Source: W0P28-013 sp051870755 (lineage in GTDB: Bacteria; Bacteroidota; Bacteroidia; Bacteroidales; Paludibacteraceae). From it: a DNA stretch of 64,000 bases. Shown here piece by piece: positions 1-9,906 of this stretch (position 1 is the stretch's first letter; the number at the start of each line of letters is the position of its first letter). Below the pieces are notes generated by a model. That model did no database searches, was not told the DNA's origin, and was given only the letters and a program-made list of their open reading frames with translations. Made by a program: the position numbers and the translations under genes. The stretch covers positions 1 to 64,000 of the forward strand of contig JBJECE010000008.1 of assembly GCA_051870755.1 (NCBI GenBank), in the 5' to 3' direction.

Positions 1-1
1 G

Positions 2-3000
2 GCCACTGCCGTAGCCAACGGCAGCACCACCTACACCAAAGTAACATTCCCTTACACCATGCCAAAAAATGGCGCAACACTCTATGCGGTGTATCGGTAT
101 GCGGGGGCAGGCGATGTTGGGTGGAAATTAGTAACGGATTTATCCACAGTTGCAGAAGGAACGTACGCTTTATTATCAACAAACAATGTAGCATTTAAGG
201 GCTCCATTAGTGATGGACATGGAGAATGTACTGCTACTGGGTTTACATTTACGGATGGTGTGGCAGATGCGGCTCCTGAGGGTACATGCGAAATAAAGAT
301 GATTGCTGCTTCGGAGGAAGGTGGATATTTGATGTATAATGCTGATAAGGGATACCTATACGCCAAGGCTAACTCGTCCGGTAATCTTGCATGGTCAACA
401 ACAGTTCCCACGTCTTATTGGAAATATGGCGGAAGTACAAATAACAACTGGGTGTATGCAAGTAATAGTGCTTATTTAAGACAATACAACTCTACTTTAA
501 GAACATATGGTGCCAATAATGGTAATGTATTGCAGTTAGCAAAGAAAGGAGGTTCTTACCTCTACACCTCCGATCCGGCGTGCGGGCCGCATATCGGGTT
601 GTCGGGGGATGTGCGGATTACTTCTGCAAAGGGTGTGCGCGTCGATGCCTATACACAGATTAAAGTTAGCGGCACCAACTTAGACAAGAATGCAGATTCA
701 GCGGCTGTATCTATCAAGGTAGAAAGCAGCAACGCGAACTTCAAGATCAAACGCTGGGGAACTTCGGGCGATGGTACGGATTGTAATACAACACCCTACA
801 TACTCAATACAAATATCCAAACTGCCGCTTACGCAGACTCACTCTGCATCACCTATACGCCTACTGCCGCCAACACTACCGAGTCGGCAGACATCACGGT
901 TACTGCTTATAGGTATAGGGGTTCTGCCGAATATGCGACCAAAACCATTACGGTACAGGGACACTCGCTGCCCGAGCGGTTTGTGATTGCTGCCAAAGGC
1001 ACGGACGGTTGGGTCGCACTGCCGAACACGTTGGGCAGTAGCAGTTCTGCCACCGTTCCCAATGTAGAGGATATCAATAGCGATGTAGATAATACAGACA
1101 ACCCGACTAAACTCACTGCCGCGCCGAGCACCGTCATCTACCAGGCTGCCGCTCGCGGGGATAGTTACAAGAACAACAGCCCGACGGGTCTGCGCTTCAC
1201 AGTGGATGGCGGACAGTTCTTGCAGGCATCGAAAAACGACACGAAGGTGTGGTTATCCACCACCGGCGCACAGGATATGCAGTCGTGGACGCTCCGCACG
1301 GAAGACTTTGTGAATTATGAAGTACGCCTTGATAGCGGTAGTCTATATGGCAGATATTTGGCATATAGTAAAGATAATACATATAATACCGAACGTATCG
1401 GGCATTATGCTACTTATACCGCCATTCGTTTCTTGCCGTTTGATAAAGTATGTACGCGGCTGTTGGCGCCTGCTAATCTCAAAGTAACGCAGGTGAAGTC
1501 CTCTGCTATTACGCTCGCATGGGATGCCGTAACGGGCGCGATAGGCTATAAGTACAGCACTGACGGCGGCTCCACTTGGACGGATATGGGCAACGTACTG
1601 ACCTATACTATCACGGGGCTGCCGGCAGAGACGGCATATACCATTTGGGTGAAAGGCGTAGTACCTGATGGCGACACCGATTGCTCCTACTATAGCGAGG
1701 CTCAGGCAACTACTACCAACTGCGATGATGTGCCACAGAGCATTTCCTATACCTCGGATGCGAATAGCATCACGCTGTCGTGGACAATGACATCGGCGAC
1801 GGCTACCGTGCGGCTCTATTCCGACGACGCAGGAACAACGCAGGTGGGCAGCGACTATACCGGCGCTACCTCGCCCTACACGATTCCGAATTTGGACAAA
1901 GCCACCACCTATTATGCCCGCATTTTGGCGGACGGCACTTGTCCCTCTGAACTGATAGAGATAAGCACCGAGCGCCCGCAGTTGGATGTGGTAGAGTGGT
2001 ACGAAGACAAGATTGACGTCGAAATCAACACCGACGAGAAAATCTCTGTGCTGCTCGAGAACCAAGTAACCAAAGGCACCGGCTCCGGCAACGTGGCGGA
2101 AGACTTATTCTTCTCGAAATACTTTGAGGCGCATAGTACTAATAAAATGCTTGGTATATACAATGGAACACCAAATAAAATTGCATTGGCAGATTATTCT
2201 ATCGCCATTTCCGCGGGTGCAGAGTTTTCTTTGTCAAGGTTTGGTAAAGAAACAGGATATATAGACGCAGGTGAAGAAATAATTCTTGTTCAATATTCTT
2301 CTCAAAATTCGGCTAAGAGTTGCGCACAAGAACAAGAAGGGTGGGAAGATTGGTTTGAAACACAATCTTCCGGAGGTGAAGGACAAGTTATGCAAATGTC
2401 AGGTAGACAATCATTGGGATTATATAAAAATTCTGTTCTAATAGATGTCATAGGGTCATCCACAAGTAGCGATGGTAGGGGTCAATTAAATGAATTAGAC
2501 AAAGATGGTTGTTCCACCTCCAAATTAATTATTGAAGGCGTAGCAGTTAATGATGCTCCTTCATTCTTTAGTATGCAAGGTGATAACATAGATACAGAAG
2601 AGATAGAAACAGATTATGCTTTGACTACTAACCGCTGTTTATTAGTCCGCAAAAATTCGGTTATTAGTGGTGCAAATTCTGTTCTAAATAATGTAACTAC
2701 AAGTAGTGTGTGTGCCGATATTTCTGCATCGTTTGTTACTTTAGGTGAAGAATGGATGGGGCTTAGGATCGGTAGTGGTCATTCTAGTGATACAGAGATA
2801 CAAGAAGCCACATGTACAGGTTTATCCTATTTAGGACATTTCGACTACTCGGGTTACTACACCACCTACGATTCGCTGATGGTGAAGGAGTTCGACGAAA
2901 CCGGCCGCAATCCGGATGGCACGATTACGATAGAGATTCCGCGTTTGGATACGCTCTCGTGCAGAGGGTTGAAGATAATTGCTTCCGACGAATCGGGCCA

Positions 3001-4774
3001 TGTGCTGACTGCCAAAGAGTACCGCGTGCCAATCATTGTTTACCAAAGTACGACTACCGCCGATGCTACGGTATTCCATTTCTCGGAAGACACTTGCAAA
3101 ACGTGCGACGTGGTCGTAAGGCCGAATATTAAGTTAGAAGCGGTGGCCGAAGGCTCCGGTGGCAAGGTGCAGTTCCGCAATATGATGGTGTACGCCAAAG
3201 GCAATTTTGAAATACCCACTGGTGTGGACTTCATGCTTGACAATCTGGAAATGCACGCCCAAAACGATACGGTGGCTTATGCCTTGATCGATGGTAGTTT
3301 GACGGTGTCGAACAAAATTACGCACGTCAAACGCATCAATAGTGTTACGATGGGCGGCGCCGGCTACCATTTTGCATTGCCATATCCTTGCGATGGCACT
3401 TCTATTCGTCAGTACAATGGCAATAGTTTGGGCGAATATGATGTCGATTGGGTTGTATTCTACTACGATGGTGCCGCACGCGCCGAAACCGGCACATGGA
3501 ACGAAGCCGGCACGGGCTACAACGGCAAGTCGTATTGGCGAACATTCCCCACTGCGAACTTTGAACTGCAACCTAACGTAGCCTACATCATCGCTACGGC
3601 AGGTATCAATGCAGGCACTTCGTTGAAGAGCGTCTATTTCCCGCCAAAGGCGAGCGAGGGCTATTCCGAAACCACTTACACGGAATCGATACCCGACTCG
3701 AAAACGGTGGCTGTTACAGCATATACCGGCACGGCGGCCAATAAGCACGAAAATGACCGCGGTTGGAATTTCATCGGGCATCCGTATATCTCGATGTTCA
3801 ACCATCAGACTACGGGAGTTACAGGTACCAACAACGATCAAGTGAAAATGGGTTATTGGGAAGGAACGGAATATTCCGAAACCGATAAGGTGTATGTCAA
3901 TGTGCCGCAAAACGGTGTTACATCGTACGAACAGGACGAAGCCGTCAACCTGCAGATGAGTCCGTTCTTGGGCTATTTTGTACAGGTAGCCGGCGATGTC
4001 GATGCCGAATTGACATTTATAAAAGGTGCTCGTGAGTTGATGTCGGCAGCACCGATGATGCGCGCAGCGTCGGTACGCGACGAACATGCCGAAGTGGCTT
4101 TGAAACTGACGGCTCCGTCCGGCGCATTCGACCGCACTACCATCTTGGTGGACGAGGCTTATACCATCGATTACGAAATCAACAGGGACTTGGGTAAAAT
4201 GGCGCGCGCCGCAGGCTTGCCGCGTTTCTATTCCATCAGTCTCGAGGGATTGAACGAAAAGATGTGCTATCAGGCACTGCCGTCGCCGGTGGCCGAAAAC
4301 AATGTGCCGCTTGGTTTCTATGCCTACGAAGCCGGCACCTACACCATCGCTATCGATTCGACGCGTGGCGATTTGTCCGCCGTTACTGCCGTGGCACTGA
4401 AAGTGGACGGCAATGTGGTGCACGATTTGTTGGCCGGGCCGTACACCTTCTCCGTGGCGCGTGCGCGTACAACCAACAATGCATCGTACTCCGTCAGCAT
4501 ACAACGCAAGGCACAAGTAACTACCGATGTCAATGTGGTCGGCAACTTCGAGGCGGTTGCTCCGGTGGTCTATACGCAAGGGCATCGCATGCACATACAG
4601 CAGTTGCCAATTGCCGGCAGATTGCAAGTTATCGATGCCGTGGGACGGATTATCGTCGATGAGCAACTCGACGGATGCAGCGAACGCCAATATACACTTG
4701 CAACCGATGGCGTGTACGTAGTGCGTGTTGCTACCGACAGCAATGTGTTTATCGTCAAAGTAGCCATTCGCTGA
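2..4774 (+). CDS. Large T9SS-secreted surface protein, 5' end outside window
   Basis: The frame is open from base 2, so this is the C-terminal 1590 residues of a longer protein; the ATG at 59 lies inside a domain and is not the start. The first visible residues (YTMPKNGATLYAVY) are the end of an InlB-type B-repeat. After it come a variable beta-rich domain (about bases 110-560), Ig-like segments, two fibronectin III-like domains (about 1460-1970, cores AITLAWDAV and SITLSWTMT), a lamin-tail-like domain (about 2070-2820), a long beta-rich region, and a final ~70 residues with the T9SS type A sorting pattern (LQVIDAVGRII ... GVYVVRVATDSN). Family knowledge: such proteins cross the outer membrane by T9SS and are attached to the surface or released. 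The domain mix suggests an adhesin or matrix-binding role (inference). Two internal stretches are clearly more AT-rich than the rest. Confidence 0.85.
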   Translation, partial: ATAVANGSTTYTKVTFPYTMPKNGATLYAVYRYAGAGDVGWKLVTDLSTVAEGTYALLSTNNVAFKGSISDGHGECTATGFTFTDGVADAAPEGTCEIKMIAASEEGGYLMYNADKGYLYAKANSSGNLAWSTTVPTSYWKYGGSTNNNWVYASNSAYLRQYNSTLRTYGANNGNVLQLAKKGGSYLYTSDPACGPHIGLSGDVRITSAKGVRVDAYTQIKVSGTNLDKNADSAAVSIKVESSNANFKIKRWGTSGDGTDCNTTPYILNTNIQTAAYADSLCITYTPTAANTTESADITVTAYRYRGSAEYATKTITVQGHSLPERFVIAAKGTDGWVALPNTLGSSSSATVPNVEDINSDVDNTDNPTKLTAAPSTVIYQAAARGDSYKNNSPTGLRFTVDGGQFLQASKNDTKVWLSTTGAQDMQSWTLRTEDFVNYEVRLDSGSLYGRYLAYSKDNTYNTERIGHYATYTAIRFLPFDKVCTRLLAPANLKVTQVKSSAITLAWDAVTGAIGYKYSTDGGSTWTDMGNVLTYTITGLPAETAYTIWVKGVVPDGDTDCSYYSEAQATTTNCDDVPQSISYTSDANSITLSWTMTSATATVRLYSDDAGTTQVGSDYTGATSPYTIPNLDKATTYYARILADGTCPSELIEISTERPQLDVVEWYEDKIDVEINTDEKISVLLENQVTKGTGSGNVAEDLFFSKYFEAHSTNKMLGIYNGTPNKIALADYSIAISAGAEFSLSRFGKETGYIDAGEEIILVQYSSQNSAKSCAQEQEGWEDWFETQSSGGEGQVMQMSGRQSLGLYKNSVLIDVIGSSTSSDGRGQLNELDKDGCSTSKLIIEGVAVNDAPSFFSMQGDNIDTEEIETDYALTTNRCLLVRKNSVISGANSVLNNVTTSSVCADISASFVTLGEEWMGLRIGSGHSSDTEIQEATCTGLSYLGHFDYSGYYTTYDSLMVKEFDETGRNPDGTITIEIPRLDTLSCRGLKIIASDESGHVLTAKEYRVPIIVYQSTTTADATVFHFSEDTCKTCDVVVRPNIKLEAVAEGSGGKVQFRNMMVYAKGNFEIPTGVDFMLDNLEMHAQNDTVAYALIDGSLTVSNKITHVKRINSVTMGGAGYHFALPYPCDGTSIRQYNGNSLGEYDVDWVVFYYDGAARAETGTWNEAGTGYNGKSYWRTFPTANFELQPNVAYIIATAGINAGTSLKSVYFPPKASEGYSETTYTESIPDSKTVAVTAYTGTAANKHENDRGWNFIGHPYISMFNHQTTGVTGTNNDQVKMGYWEGTEYSETDKVYVNVPQNGVTSYEQDEAVNLQMSPFLGYFVQVAGDVDAELTFIKGARELMSAAPMMRAASVRDEHAEVALKLTAPSGAFDRTTILVDEAYTIDYEINRDLGKMARAAGLPRFYSISLEGLNEKMCYQALPSPVAENNVPLGFYAYEAGTYTIAIDSTRGDLSAVTAVALKVDGNVVHDLLAGPYTFSVARARTTNNASYSVSIQRKAQVTTDVNVVGNFEAVAPVVYTQGHRMHIQQLPIAGRLQVIDAVGRIIVDEQLDGCSERQYTLATDGVYVVRVATDSNVFIVKVAIR

Positions 4775-4831
4775 TGTATGTATGGGAGATAGAATCAAAA
4801 GAGTTGAACTTTCAAAGGAACTAAATAGACA

Positions 4832-5518
4832 ATGAAACGAATCGATATTCTCAAAAATGTTCTGTTGACGGCAACCATGGTTGGCGCCGGCTTGAGTGTG
4901 ATTATCACAATCCGCGGCGTAATGGCCGATGCGGATAACCAACGTACGCCCTTGTCCGGCATCTCTTATTCGGCATCGCCGGTGTCCGACACATCGTCCA
5001 AATCGGGCGGTAGCACTCATCGGGTGAGTGGTGGTGATTCGCGTCGTGCTGCGGCCGATGTGCTGCCGACGGTCAATCCTGCTGCAACGCATCGGACGGT
5101 CGCCGTGTCGGCTCCATCTGCCCGCCCGATGGCTGTGGCGGCAGTGCCAAGCGGTGCCAAAATGGCTACGGCAAATCTTGTATCGGAGCGTACATCATCA
5201 GCAGCATCGGCAGGTGGTGTGGGGTCGGCAGCATCTGCCGGCGTGTCGCGCGGTTCATCTGCCGGTGGTTATAGTGCAACACCGACCGTGGCGGGCTGTA
5301 ATGCTGTGAATGTTTCGAAGTCGTCATCGGTGTCGGAACCGTTTGCCGATACGCGCCCTTCCTCTACAATACATCCCAAATGGGATAATCCGACTGATCC
5401 AAATTTGCCACCACCCGAAACGCCTATTGGCGATGGCATTTGGTTCTTACTGGTGTGTGCATCAGGGTGCATGCTTGTGAAATGGTATACAACAACTCAA
5501 ACAAAGCGTGTCGGCTAA
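4832..5518 (+). CDS. Small Ser/Ala-rich protein with N-terminal and C-terminal hydrophobic segments (PIGDG motif)
   Basis: 228 residues. A hydrophobic stretch at about residues 10-30 (signal anchor or signal peptide) is followed by about 150 residues of low-complexity Ser/Ala/Gly/Val-rich sequence with little predicted structure. The tail has PPPETPIGDGIWFLLVCAS, a second hydrophobic segment, then a short basic end (KRVG). This tripartite tail (short Pro-x-Gly motif, hydrophobic helix, basic residues) resembles C-terminal sorting tails such as PID-CTERM in Bacteroidota, but I cannot assign it to a named family. It starts 57 bases after the large T9SS protein, same strand, and could be co-transcribed. 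Function unknown. Confidence 0.6.
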   Translation: MKRIDILKNVLLTATMVGAGLSVIITIRGVMADADNQRTPLSGISYSASPVSDTSSKSGGSTHRVSGGDSRRAAADVLPTVNPAATHRTVAVSAPSARPMAVAAVPSGAKMATANLVSERTSSAASAGGVGSAASAGVSRGSSAGGYSATPTVAGCNAVNVSKSSSVSEPFADTRPSSTIHPKWDNPTDPNLPPPETPIGDGIWFLLVCASGCMLVKWYTTTQTKRVG

Positions 5519-5747
5519 AATAATGTTACAGCATGTTGTCGGCGAGTGCCGGTTTGCTGTCAGTGCCGGCGTGTATGTGGTGTGCGTGGGCACACAGGTG
5601 TACAAAGTGGCAGTGCGGTAGCACACCACAAAAATCCCGATTGTCATGTAACAACGACAATATCAAGAAGTTAGTAATTCGTGGACTGCATCGTTTGTCA
5701 TTAGGCAGACGGTGCGGTTCTGTTTTGTGTAGTCGGGTAGTGGCGTG

Positions 5748-6626
5748 TCAGAAGTAGATATGCTTGGCTGCCCACAAGGTGTTGCGCATCAGCGAGGCGA
5801 TGGTCATCGGCCCGACGCCGCCCGGTACCGGTGTTATGAATGCGCATTTGGGCGCTACATGCTCAAAATCGACATCGCCTTTGAGCGCGTAACCCGATTT
5901 TTTTGTCGGGTCGGGCGTGCGTGTGATGCCCACATCAATGACGACGGCGCCCTCTTTCACCATGTCGGCGGTAACGAAGTGCGGCTGCCCGAGTGCGGCT
6001 ATCAGAATGTCGGCTGTGCGGCAAATGGTTTTGATGTCGCGCGTGTGGCTGTGGCAGAGTGTTACGGTGGCGTTGCCCGAGGCGGTTTTGCGCGATAGCA
6101 GCGTGGCAATGGGGCGGCCTACGATGTTGCTGCGCCCGATGACGACGCAGTGTTTGCCGTCGGTGTCGATGTGGTAGCGCCGGAGCAGTTCGAGTATGCC
6201 GGCCGGTGTGGCGGCTACAAACGCGGGCAGTCCGAGGCTGGCACGCCCGATGTTGGCGGGGTGGAATCCGTCCACGTCTTTGCGCGGGTCGATGGCTTCG
6301 ATTACTTTTTGCTCTGCAATGTGTTCAGGCAGAGGTAGTTGCACCAATATGCCGTCGATGCGCGGGTCGTCGTTCAGACGGTGTATGTGGTTCAGTAGTG
6401 TCTGTTCGTCGCAGTCGGTTTCGAGTTGTATGTGTGTGGTGTCGAAACCGCATTCGCCACACGTTTTTATTTTGTTGGCGACGTATGTTTCGCTGGCGCC
6501 GTTGTGTCCGACGAGAATGGTGGCCAGGTGCGGCGCTCGCTGTCCGTTGGCGCGCATGGCGGCTACTTCGGCCGTGATTTCGGCTTTCAGTTGTGCGGCT
6601 ATCTTTTTCCCGTCGATGATGGTCAT
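5748..6626 (-). CDS. folD: Bifunctional methylenetetrahydrofolate dehydrogenase / methenyltetrahydrofolate cyclohydrolase FolD
   Basis: 292 residues, normal family length. Cytosolic enzyme interconverting 5,10-methylene-THF, 5,10-methenyl-THF and 10-formyl-THF (NADP-linked), supplying one-carbon units for purines and fMet-tRNA. The catalytic Tyr/Lys pair is at Y48 and K52 (ETYVANKIKT). DGILVQLPLP (91-100), the Rossmann-fold signature GRSNIVGRP (164-172) and the C-terminal TPVPGGVGPMT are intact. It starts 17 bases after the ffh stop on the same strand, so ffh-folD are very probably co-transcribed from the promoter at 8002-8033. Confidence 0.97.
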   Translation of the reverse strand: MTIIDGKKIAAQLKAEITAEVAAMRANGQRAPHLATILVGHNGASETYVANKIKTCGECGFDTTHIQLETDCDEQTLLNHIHRLNDDPRIDGILVQLPLPEHIAEQKVIEAIDPRKDVDGFHPANIGRASLGLPAFVAATPAGILELLRRYHIDTDGKHCVVIGRSNIVGRPIATLLSRKTASGNATVTLCHSHTRDIKTICRTADILIAALGQPHFVTADMVKEGAVVIDVGITRTPDPTKKSGYALKGDVDFEHVAPKCAFITPVPGGVGPMTIASLMRNTLWAAKHIYF

Positions 6627-6643
6627 GTTGTGCAGTCTTGGGT

Positions 6644-7957
6644 TTATCGGCGTGGCATCATGGGCAGTTTGTGCTGTTGTGCCAACCGCATCATTTTGCT
6701 CATTTGGTCGAATTGTTTTATTAGCCGGTTGACTTCGACGATGCCGCGTCCCGAGCCTTTGGCGATGCGGTTTTTGCGGCTGCCGTTCAGCAGGGCGGGG
6801 TTGGCGCGTTCGGCCGGCGTCATCGATTGAATGATGGCTTCGATGCCGACAAAGGCGTTGTCGTCGATGTCGATGTTTTTGAGCGCTTTGCCTACGCCGG
6901 GAATCATCGATGCAATCTCTTTCAGGTTGCCCATTTTTTTGATTTGTTGCAACTGCCCCATGAAGTCGTCGAAATCGAACTTGTTTTTGGCGATTTTTTT
7001 CGACAATCGGCGTGCTTCGGCCTCGTCGTATTGCTCTTGTGCGCGTTCGACGAGCGACACGATGTCGCCCATGCCGAGTATGCGGTCGGCCATGCGTGCG
7101 GGGTGAAAGAGGTCGATGGCTTCCATCTTTTCGCCCGTGCCGATGAATTTAATCGGTTTGTTGACTACGGTGCGTATCGAGAGGGCTGCGCCGCCGCGTG
7201 TGTCGCCGTCGAGTTTGGTCAGCACCACGCCGTCGAAGTCGAGGCGGTCGTTGAACTCTTTGGCGGTGTTCACGGCGTCTTGGCCGGTCATGGCATCGAC
7301 CACAAACAGTATTTCGTGCGGCGTTACGGCTTTTTTGATGGCTTCTATCTCGTTCATCATCTGCTCATCGACCGCCAACCGGCCGGCGGTGTCGATGATG
7401 ACCACATCTTTGCCGTCGCGTTTGGCTTGGCGGATGGCGTTTTGCGCAATGTCAATCGGGTTTTTGCTGTCGGGTTCGCTGTACACCGGCACGTTTATCT
7501 GTTCGCCTACCACGCGCAACTGTTCGATGGCGGCGGGACGATAGACGTCGCAGGCTACCAACAGCGGATTTTTGCCGCGTTTGTGCTTGAGCATGTTGGC
7601 CAATTTGCCCGAGAAGGTAGTTTTACCCGAACCTTGCAGACCCGACATCAGTATGACGGCCGGATTGCCTTTGATGTTTATATCGACGTGTTCGCCGCCC
7701 ATCAGTTGTGCCAATTCGTCGTGCACAATCTTTACCATCATCTCGTTGGGCTTGACGGCCAGCAGCACATTTTGCCCGAGGGCTTTGGCTTTTACGTCGT
7801 CGGTAAACGATTTGGCGACTTTGTAGTTGACGTCGGCGTCGAGCAGCGCTTTGCGCACATCTTTCAGCGTTTCGGCAATGTTTATTTCGGTGATGCGGCC
7901 TTGTCCTTTCAGTATTTTGAACGACCGTTCGAGGCGTTCGCTTAAGTTTTCAAACAT
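6644..7957 (-). CDS. ffh: Signal recognition particle protein Ffh (SRP54)
   Basis: 437 residues, usual length. GTPase that binds 4.5S RNA and signal sequences on ribosomes and delivers nascent membrane proteins to FtsY. The N-domain (1-95) is followed by the G-domain with P-loop GLQGSGKTT (106-114), DTAGRL (189-194) and TKLDGD (247-252), then a Met-rich M-domain (about 330-437, with SMIPGVGKALKNI). The start is well placed behind a strong Bacteroidota promoter. No 4.5S RNA gene was seen nearby. folD follows at 17 bases. Confidence 0.97.
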   Translation of the reverse strand: MFENLSERLERSFKILKGQGRITEINIAETLKDVRKALLDADVNYKVAKSFTDDVKAKALGQNVLLAVKPNEMMVKIVHDELAQLMGGEHVDINIKGNPAVILMSGLQGSGKTTFSGKLANMLKHKRGKNPLLVACDVYRPAAIEQLRVVGEQINVPVYSEPDSKNPIDIAQNAIRQAKRDGKDVVIIDTAGRLAVDEQMMNEIEAIKKAVTPHEILFVVDAMTGQDAVNTAKEFNDRLDFDGVVLTKLDGDTRGGAALSIRTVVNKPIKFIGTGEKMEAIDLFHPARMADRILGMGDIVSLVERAQEQYDEAEARRLSKKIAKNKFDFDDFMGQLQQIKKMGNLKEIASMIPGVGKALKNIDIDDNAFVGIEAIIQSMTPAERANPALLNGSRKNRIAKGSGRGIVEVNRLIKQFDQMSKMMRLAQQHKLPMMPRR

Positions 7958-8001
7958 AGTGGTTTTGTTTTTGTTGCTGTGTGTTTGTGTGAATCAACCT
8001 G

Positions 8002-8033
8002 CAAAGGTACGAAAAAAAATGTGCGCTACCAAA
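8002..8033 (-). promoter_or_regulatory. Bacteroidota-type promoter for ffh-folD
   Basis: Read on the minus strand: -33 element TTTG (complement of 8030-8033), a 20-base spacer, then -7 element TACCTTTG (complement of 8002-8009). This matches the TTTG-N19/20-TAnnTTTG consensus exactly. It lies about 45 bases before the ffh ATG. Confidence 0.8.
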
Positions 8034-8073
8034 TGTGGTGTGCCGACATTTGCGAAAAACGTGTTTTTGTGTG

Positions 8074-9879
8074 TCAGAATCGCCGGTCGAGGTCGTCGTC
8101 GCCGATGATGGCAACGATGGTTTTGCCGTCGGGTGTGGTGTTCGGATTTTGGCAGGCGAACAGTTGGTCGATCAGTGGCGTTATCTCTTCGGCGGTCATG
8201 GTTTTGGTTTGGCTTTTGGCCGACGATTTGGCTACTTCGTAGGCCAACGCTTCGTAGAGTTCGCCGCGCAGGTTGCCGTCGTGTTCTTTGGCGCAGTAGA
8301 GCATGTTGTGCAACACGCCCACAATGTCGGGTTCGTCGGTGAGCAAGGCCGGCACGCCGTTGATGGAGTAGGCTGCTTTGCCAAACGGCTCGATGTCGAA
8401 ACCGAGTGCCTGCAGGTCGGGCAGCAAGGTGGCGAAAACGAGGTTGTCGTCGGGTGTGAGTTCCAATATTTCGGGGAACAGCGTGCGTTGCGAGGCTGTT
8501 TGTTGCATCTCGAGTTGGTGCAGTATGCGTTCGTACAGTATGCGTTCGTAGGCGCGTTGCCGGTTGACGAGCAGCAGTCCCGATTTGACCGTCGTCAGCA
8601 GGTATTTGTTTTTGTAGCAGAAGGTGGCGGTGCGTTCGGTGTCGTCAAACAGCGGCTGCATGGTTTCCGACTGCTCGGCCGGTGGCGGCGTCGGCGTTGT
8701 GTGGCGCGGTTCGTAGAGACTTTGCCACGCGTCGTTGTGTGGCGCGGTGTGGTGCGCAGCACCGTGTGCAAAGGGGTTGTATTGCGGGTTGAGTTCGACT
8801 TTGGGCGGCTGTATGTCGGTGGCGTGTGTGTTGGCCACGGGCATGTCTATCAGACCTTCGGTGTCGAAATCGATGGCCGGTGCAACGTTGAATTTGCCCA
8901 ACGCCTCTTTGACGCAGGTGGTGAGTATGCTCCACAGGTCGCGCTCGTTTTCAAATTTTATTTCGGTCTTTGTCGGGTGTATATTGACGTCGATTTCGGC
9001 CGGGTCGATGTCGAAAAAGATGAAGTAGGCCGGATTTTCGTCGGGTTGCAACATGCGGTCGTAGGCCTGCATCACGGCTTTGTGGAAATAGGGATGGCGC
9101 ATGTAGCGGCCATTCACAAAGAAATATTGGTTGGCGGTGCGTGCGGCAAATTCGGGTTTCCCGACAAATCCGCTGATGTTGCCGAGTGTGGTTTTGGCCT
9201 CTATCTGTACGAGTTGCTGGGCGATGTTGCGCGTTTTTTTGCCAAATACGGCGGTGATGCGTTGGCGTGTGTTCGCTGCCGGCAGGTCGTACATCAGGTC
9301 GTCGCCGTTGTGCAGTTCGAAGTGTATATGCGGATAGACCAACACGATGCGCTGAAATTCTTGTGTTATTTGGCGCATTTCGGTGTCGTCCGATTTCAAA
9401 AATTTGCGTCGCGCCGGCACGTTGTAAAACAGATTTTTGACGAGGAACGATGTGCCTTCGGCGCAGGCTGCCGGCTCTTGTGTGATGATTTTCGAGGCTG
9501 CTATTTCGATGAATGTGCCGATGTCGCTGTTGGGTTGTCGGGTGCGCAGTTCGACGTCGGCTACGGCGGCTATCGAGGCCAATGCTTCGCCGCGAAAACC
9601 CATGGTGCGCAGCGAGAAGAGGTCGTTGGCATCGGTGATTTTCGAGGTGGCGTGTCGCTCGAAGGCCAAACGCGCGTCGGTTTCCGACATGCCTTTGCCG
9701 TTGTCGGTTACCTGAATGGCGGTGCGTCCGGCATTTTTCACTATCACCTGAATCTTTGTCGCGCCGGCATCAATGGCGTTTTCCATCAACTCTTTGATGA
9801 CGGAGGCCGGGCGTTGTATCACTTCGCCGGCGGCTATCTGATTGGCTACCGCATCGGGCAGCAGGTGGATAATGTCCAT
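8074..9879 (-). CDS. mutL: DNA mismatch repair protein MutL
   Basis: 601 residues. GHKL ATPase that couples MutS mismatch recognition to strand removal. The N-terminal ATPase motifs are all present: QIAAGEVIQRPASVIKELME (14-33), NAIDAGA (34-40), DNGKGM (59-64), GFRGEAL (94-100). A variable linker (about 330-400) precedes the dimerisation domain. Where endonuclease-type MutLs have DQHAxxE, this protein has VNRQRAYERILYE (about 438-450), without the metal-binding Asp and His, and the usual CPHGRP is replaced by CQNPNTTPDGK. It may therefore lack the nicking activity, or use a clade-specific variant. It follows the small membrane protein gene by 27 bases; manC leads the likely operon. Confidence 0.96.
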   Translation of the reverse strand: MDIIHLLPDAVANQIAAGEVIQRPASVIKELMENAIDAGATKIQVIVKNAGRTAIQVTDNGKGMSETDARLAFERHATSKITDANDLFSLRTMGFRGEALASIAAVADVELRTRQPNSDIGTFIEIAASKIITQEPAACAEGTSFLVKNLFYNVPARRKFLKSDDTEMRQITQEFQRIVLVYPHIHFELHNGDDLMYDLPAANTRQRITAVFGKKTRNIAQQLVQIEAKTTLGNISGFVGKPEFAARTANQYFFVNGRYMRHPYFHKAVMQAYDRMLQPDENPAYFIFFDIDPAEIDVNIHPTKTEIKFENERDLWSILTTCVKEALGKFNVAPAIDFDTEGLIDMPVANTHATDIQPPKVELNPQYNPFAHGAAHHTAPHNDAWQSLYEPRHTTPTPPPAEQSETMQPLFDDTERTATFCYKNKYLLTTVKSGLLLVNRQRAYERILYERILHQLEMQQTASQRTLFPEILELTPDDNLVFATLLPDLQALGFDIEPFGKAAYSINGVPALLTDEPDIVGVLHNMLYCAKEHDGNLRGELYEALAYEVAKSSAKSQTKTMTAEEITPLIDQLFACQNPNTTPDGKTIVAIIGDDDLDRRF

Positions 9880-9906
9880 AGTGGCGTGCGTTTTGCGTGT
9901 ATGCTG

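Noticed and set aside
3134..5092. A 652-codon minus-strand ORF opposite the T9SS surface protein
   Set aside because: It is antisense to a clearly real coding region, with His/Arg/Ile-rich shadow sequence and no motif.
6827..7945. A 372-codon plus-strand ORF opposite ffh
   Set aside because: Antisense shadow of ffh; no motif and Phe/Val/Asp-rich composition typical of shadows.
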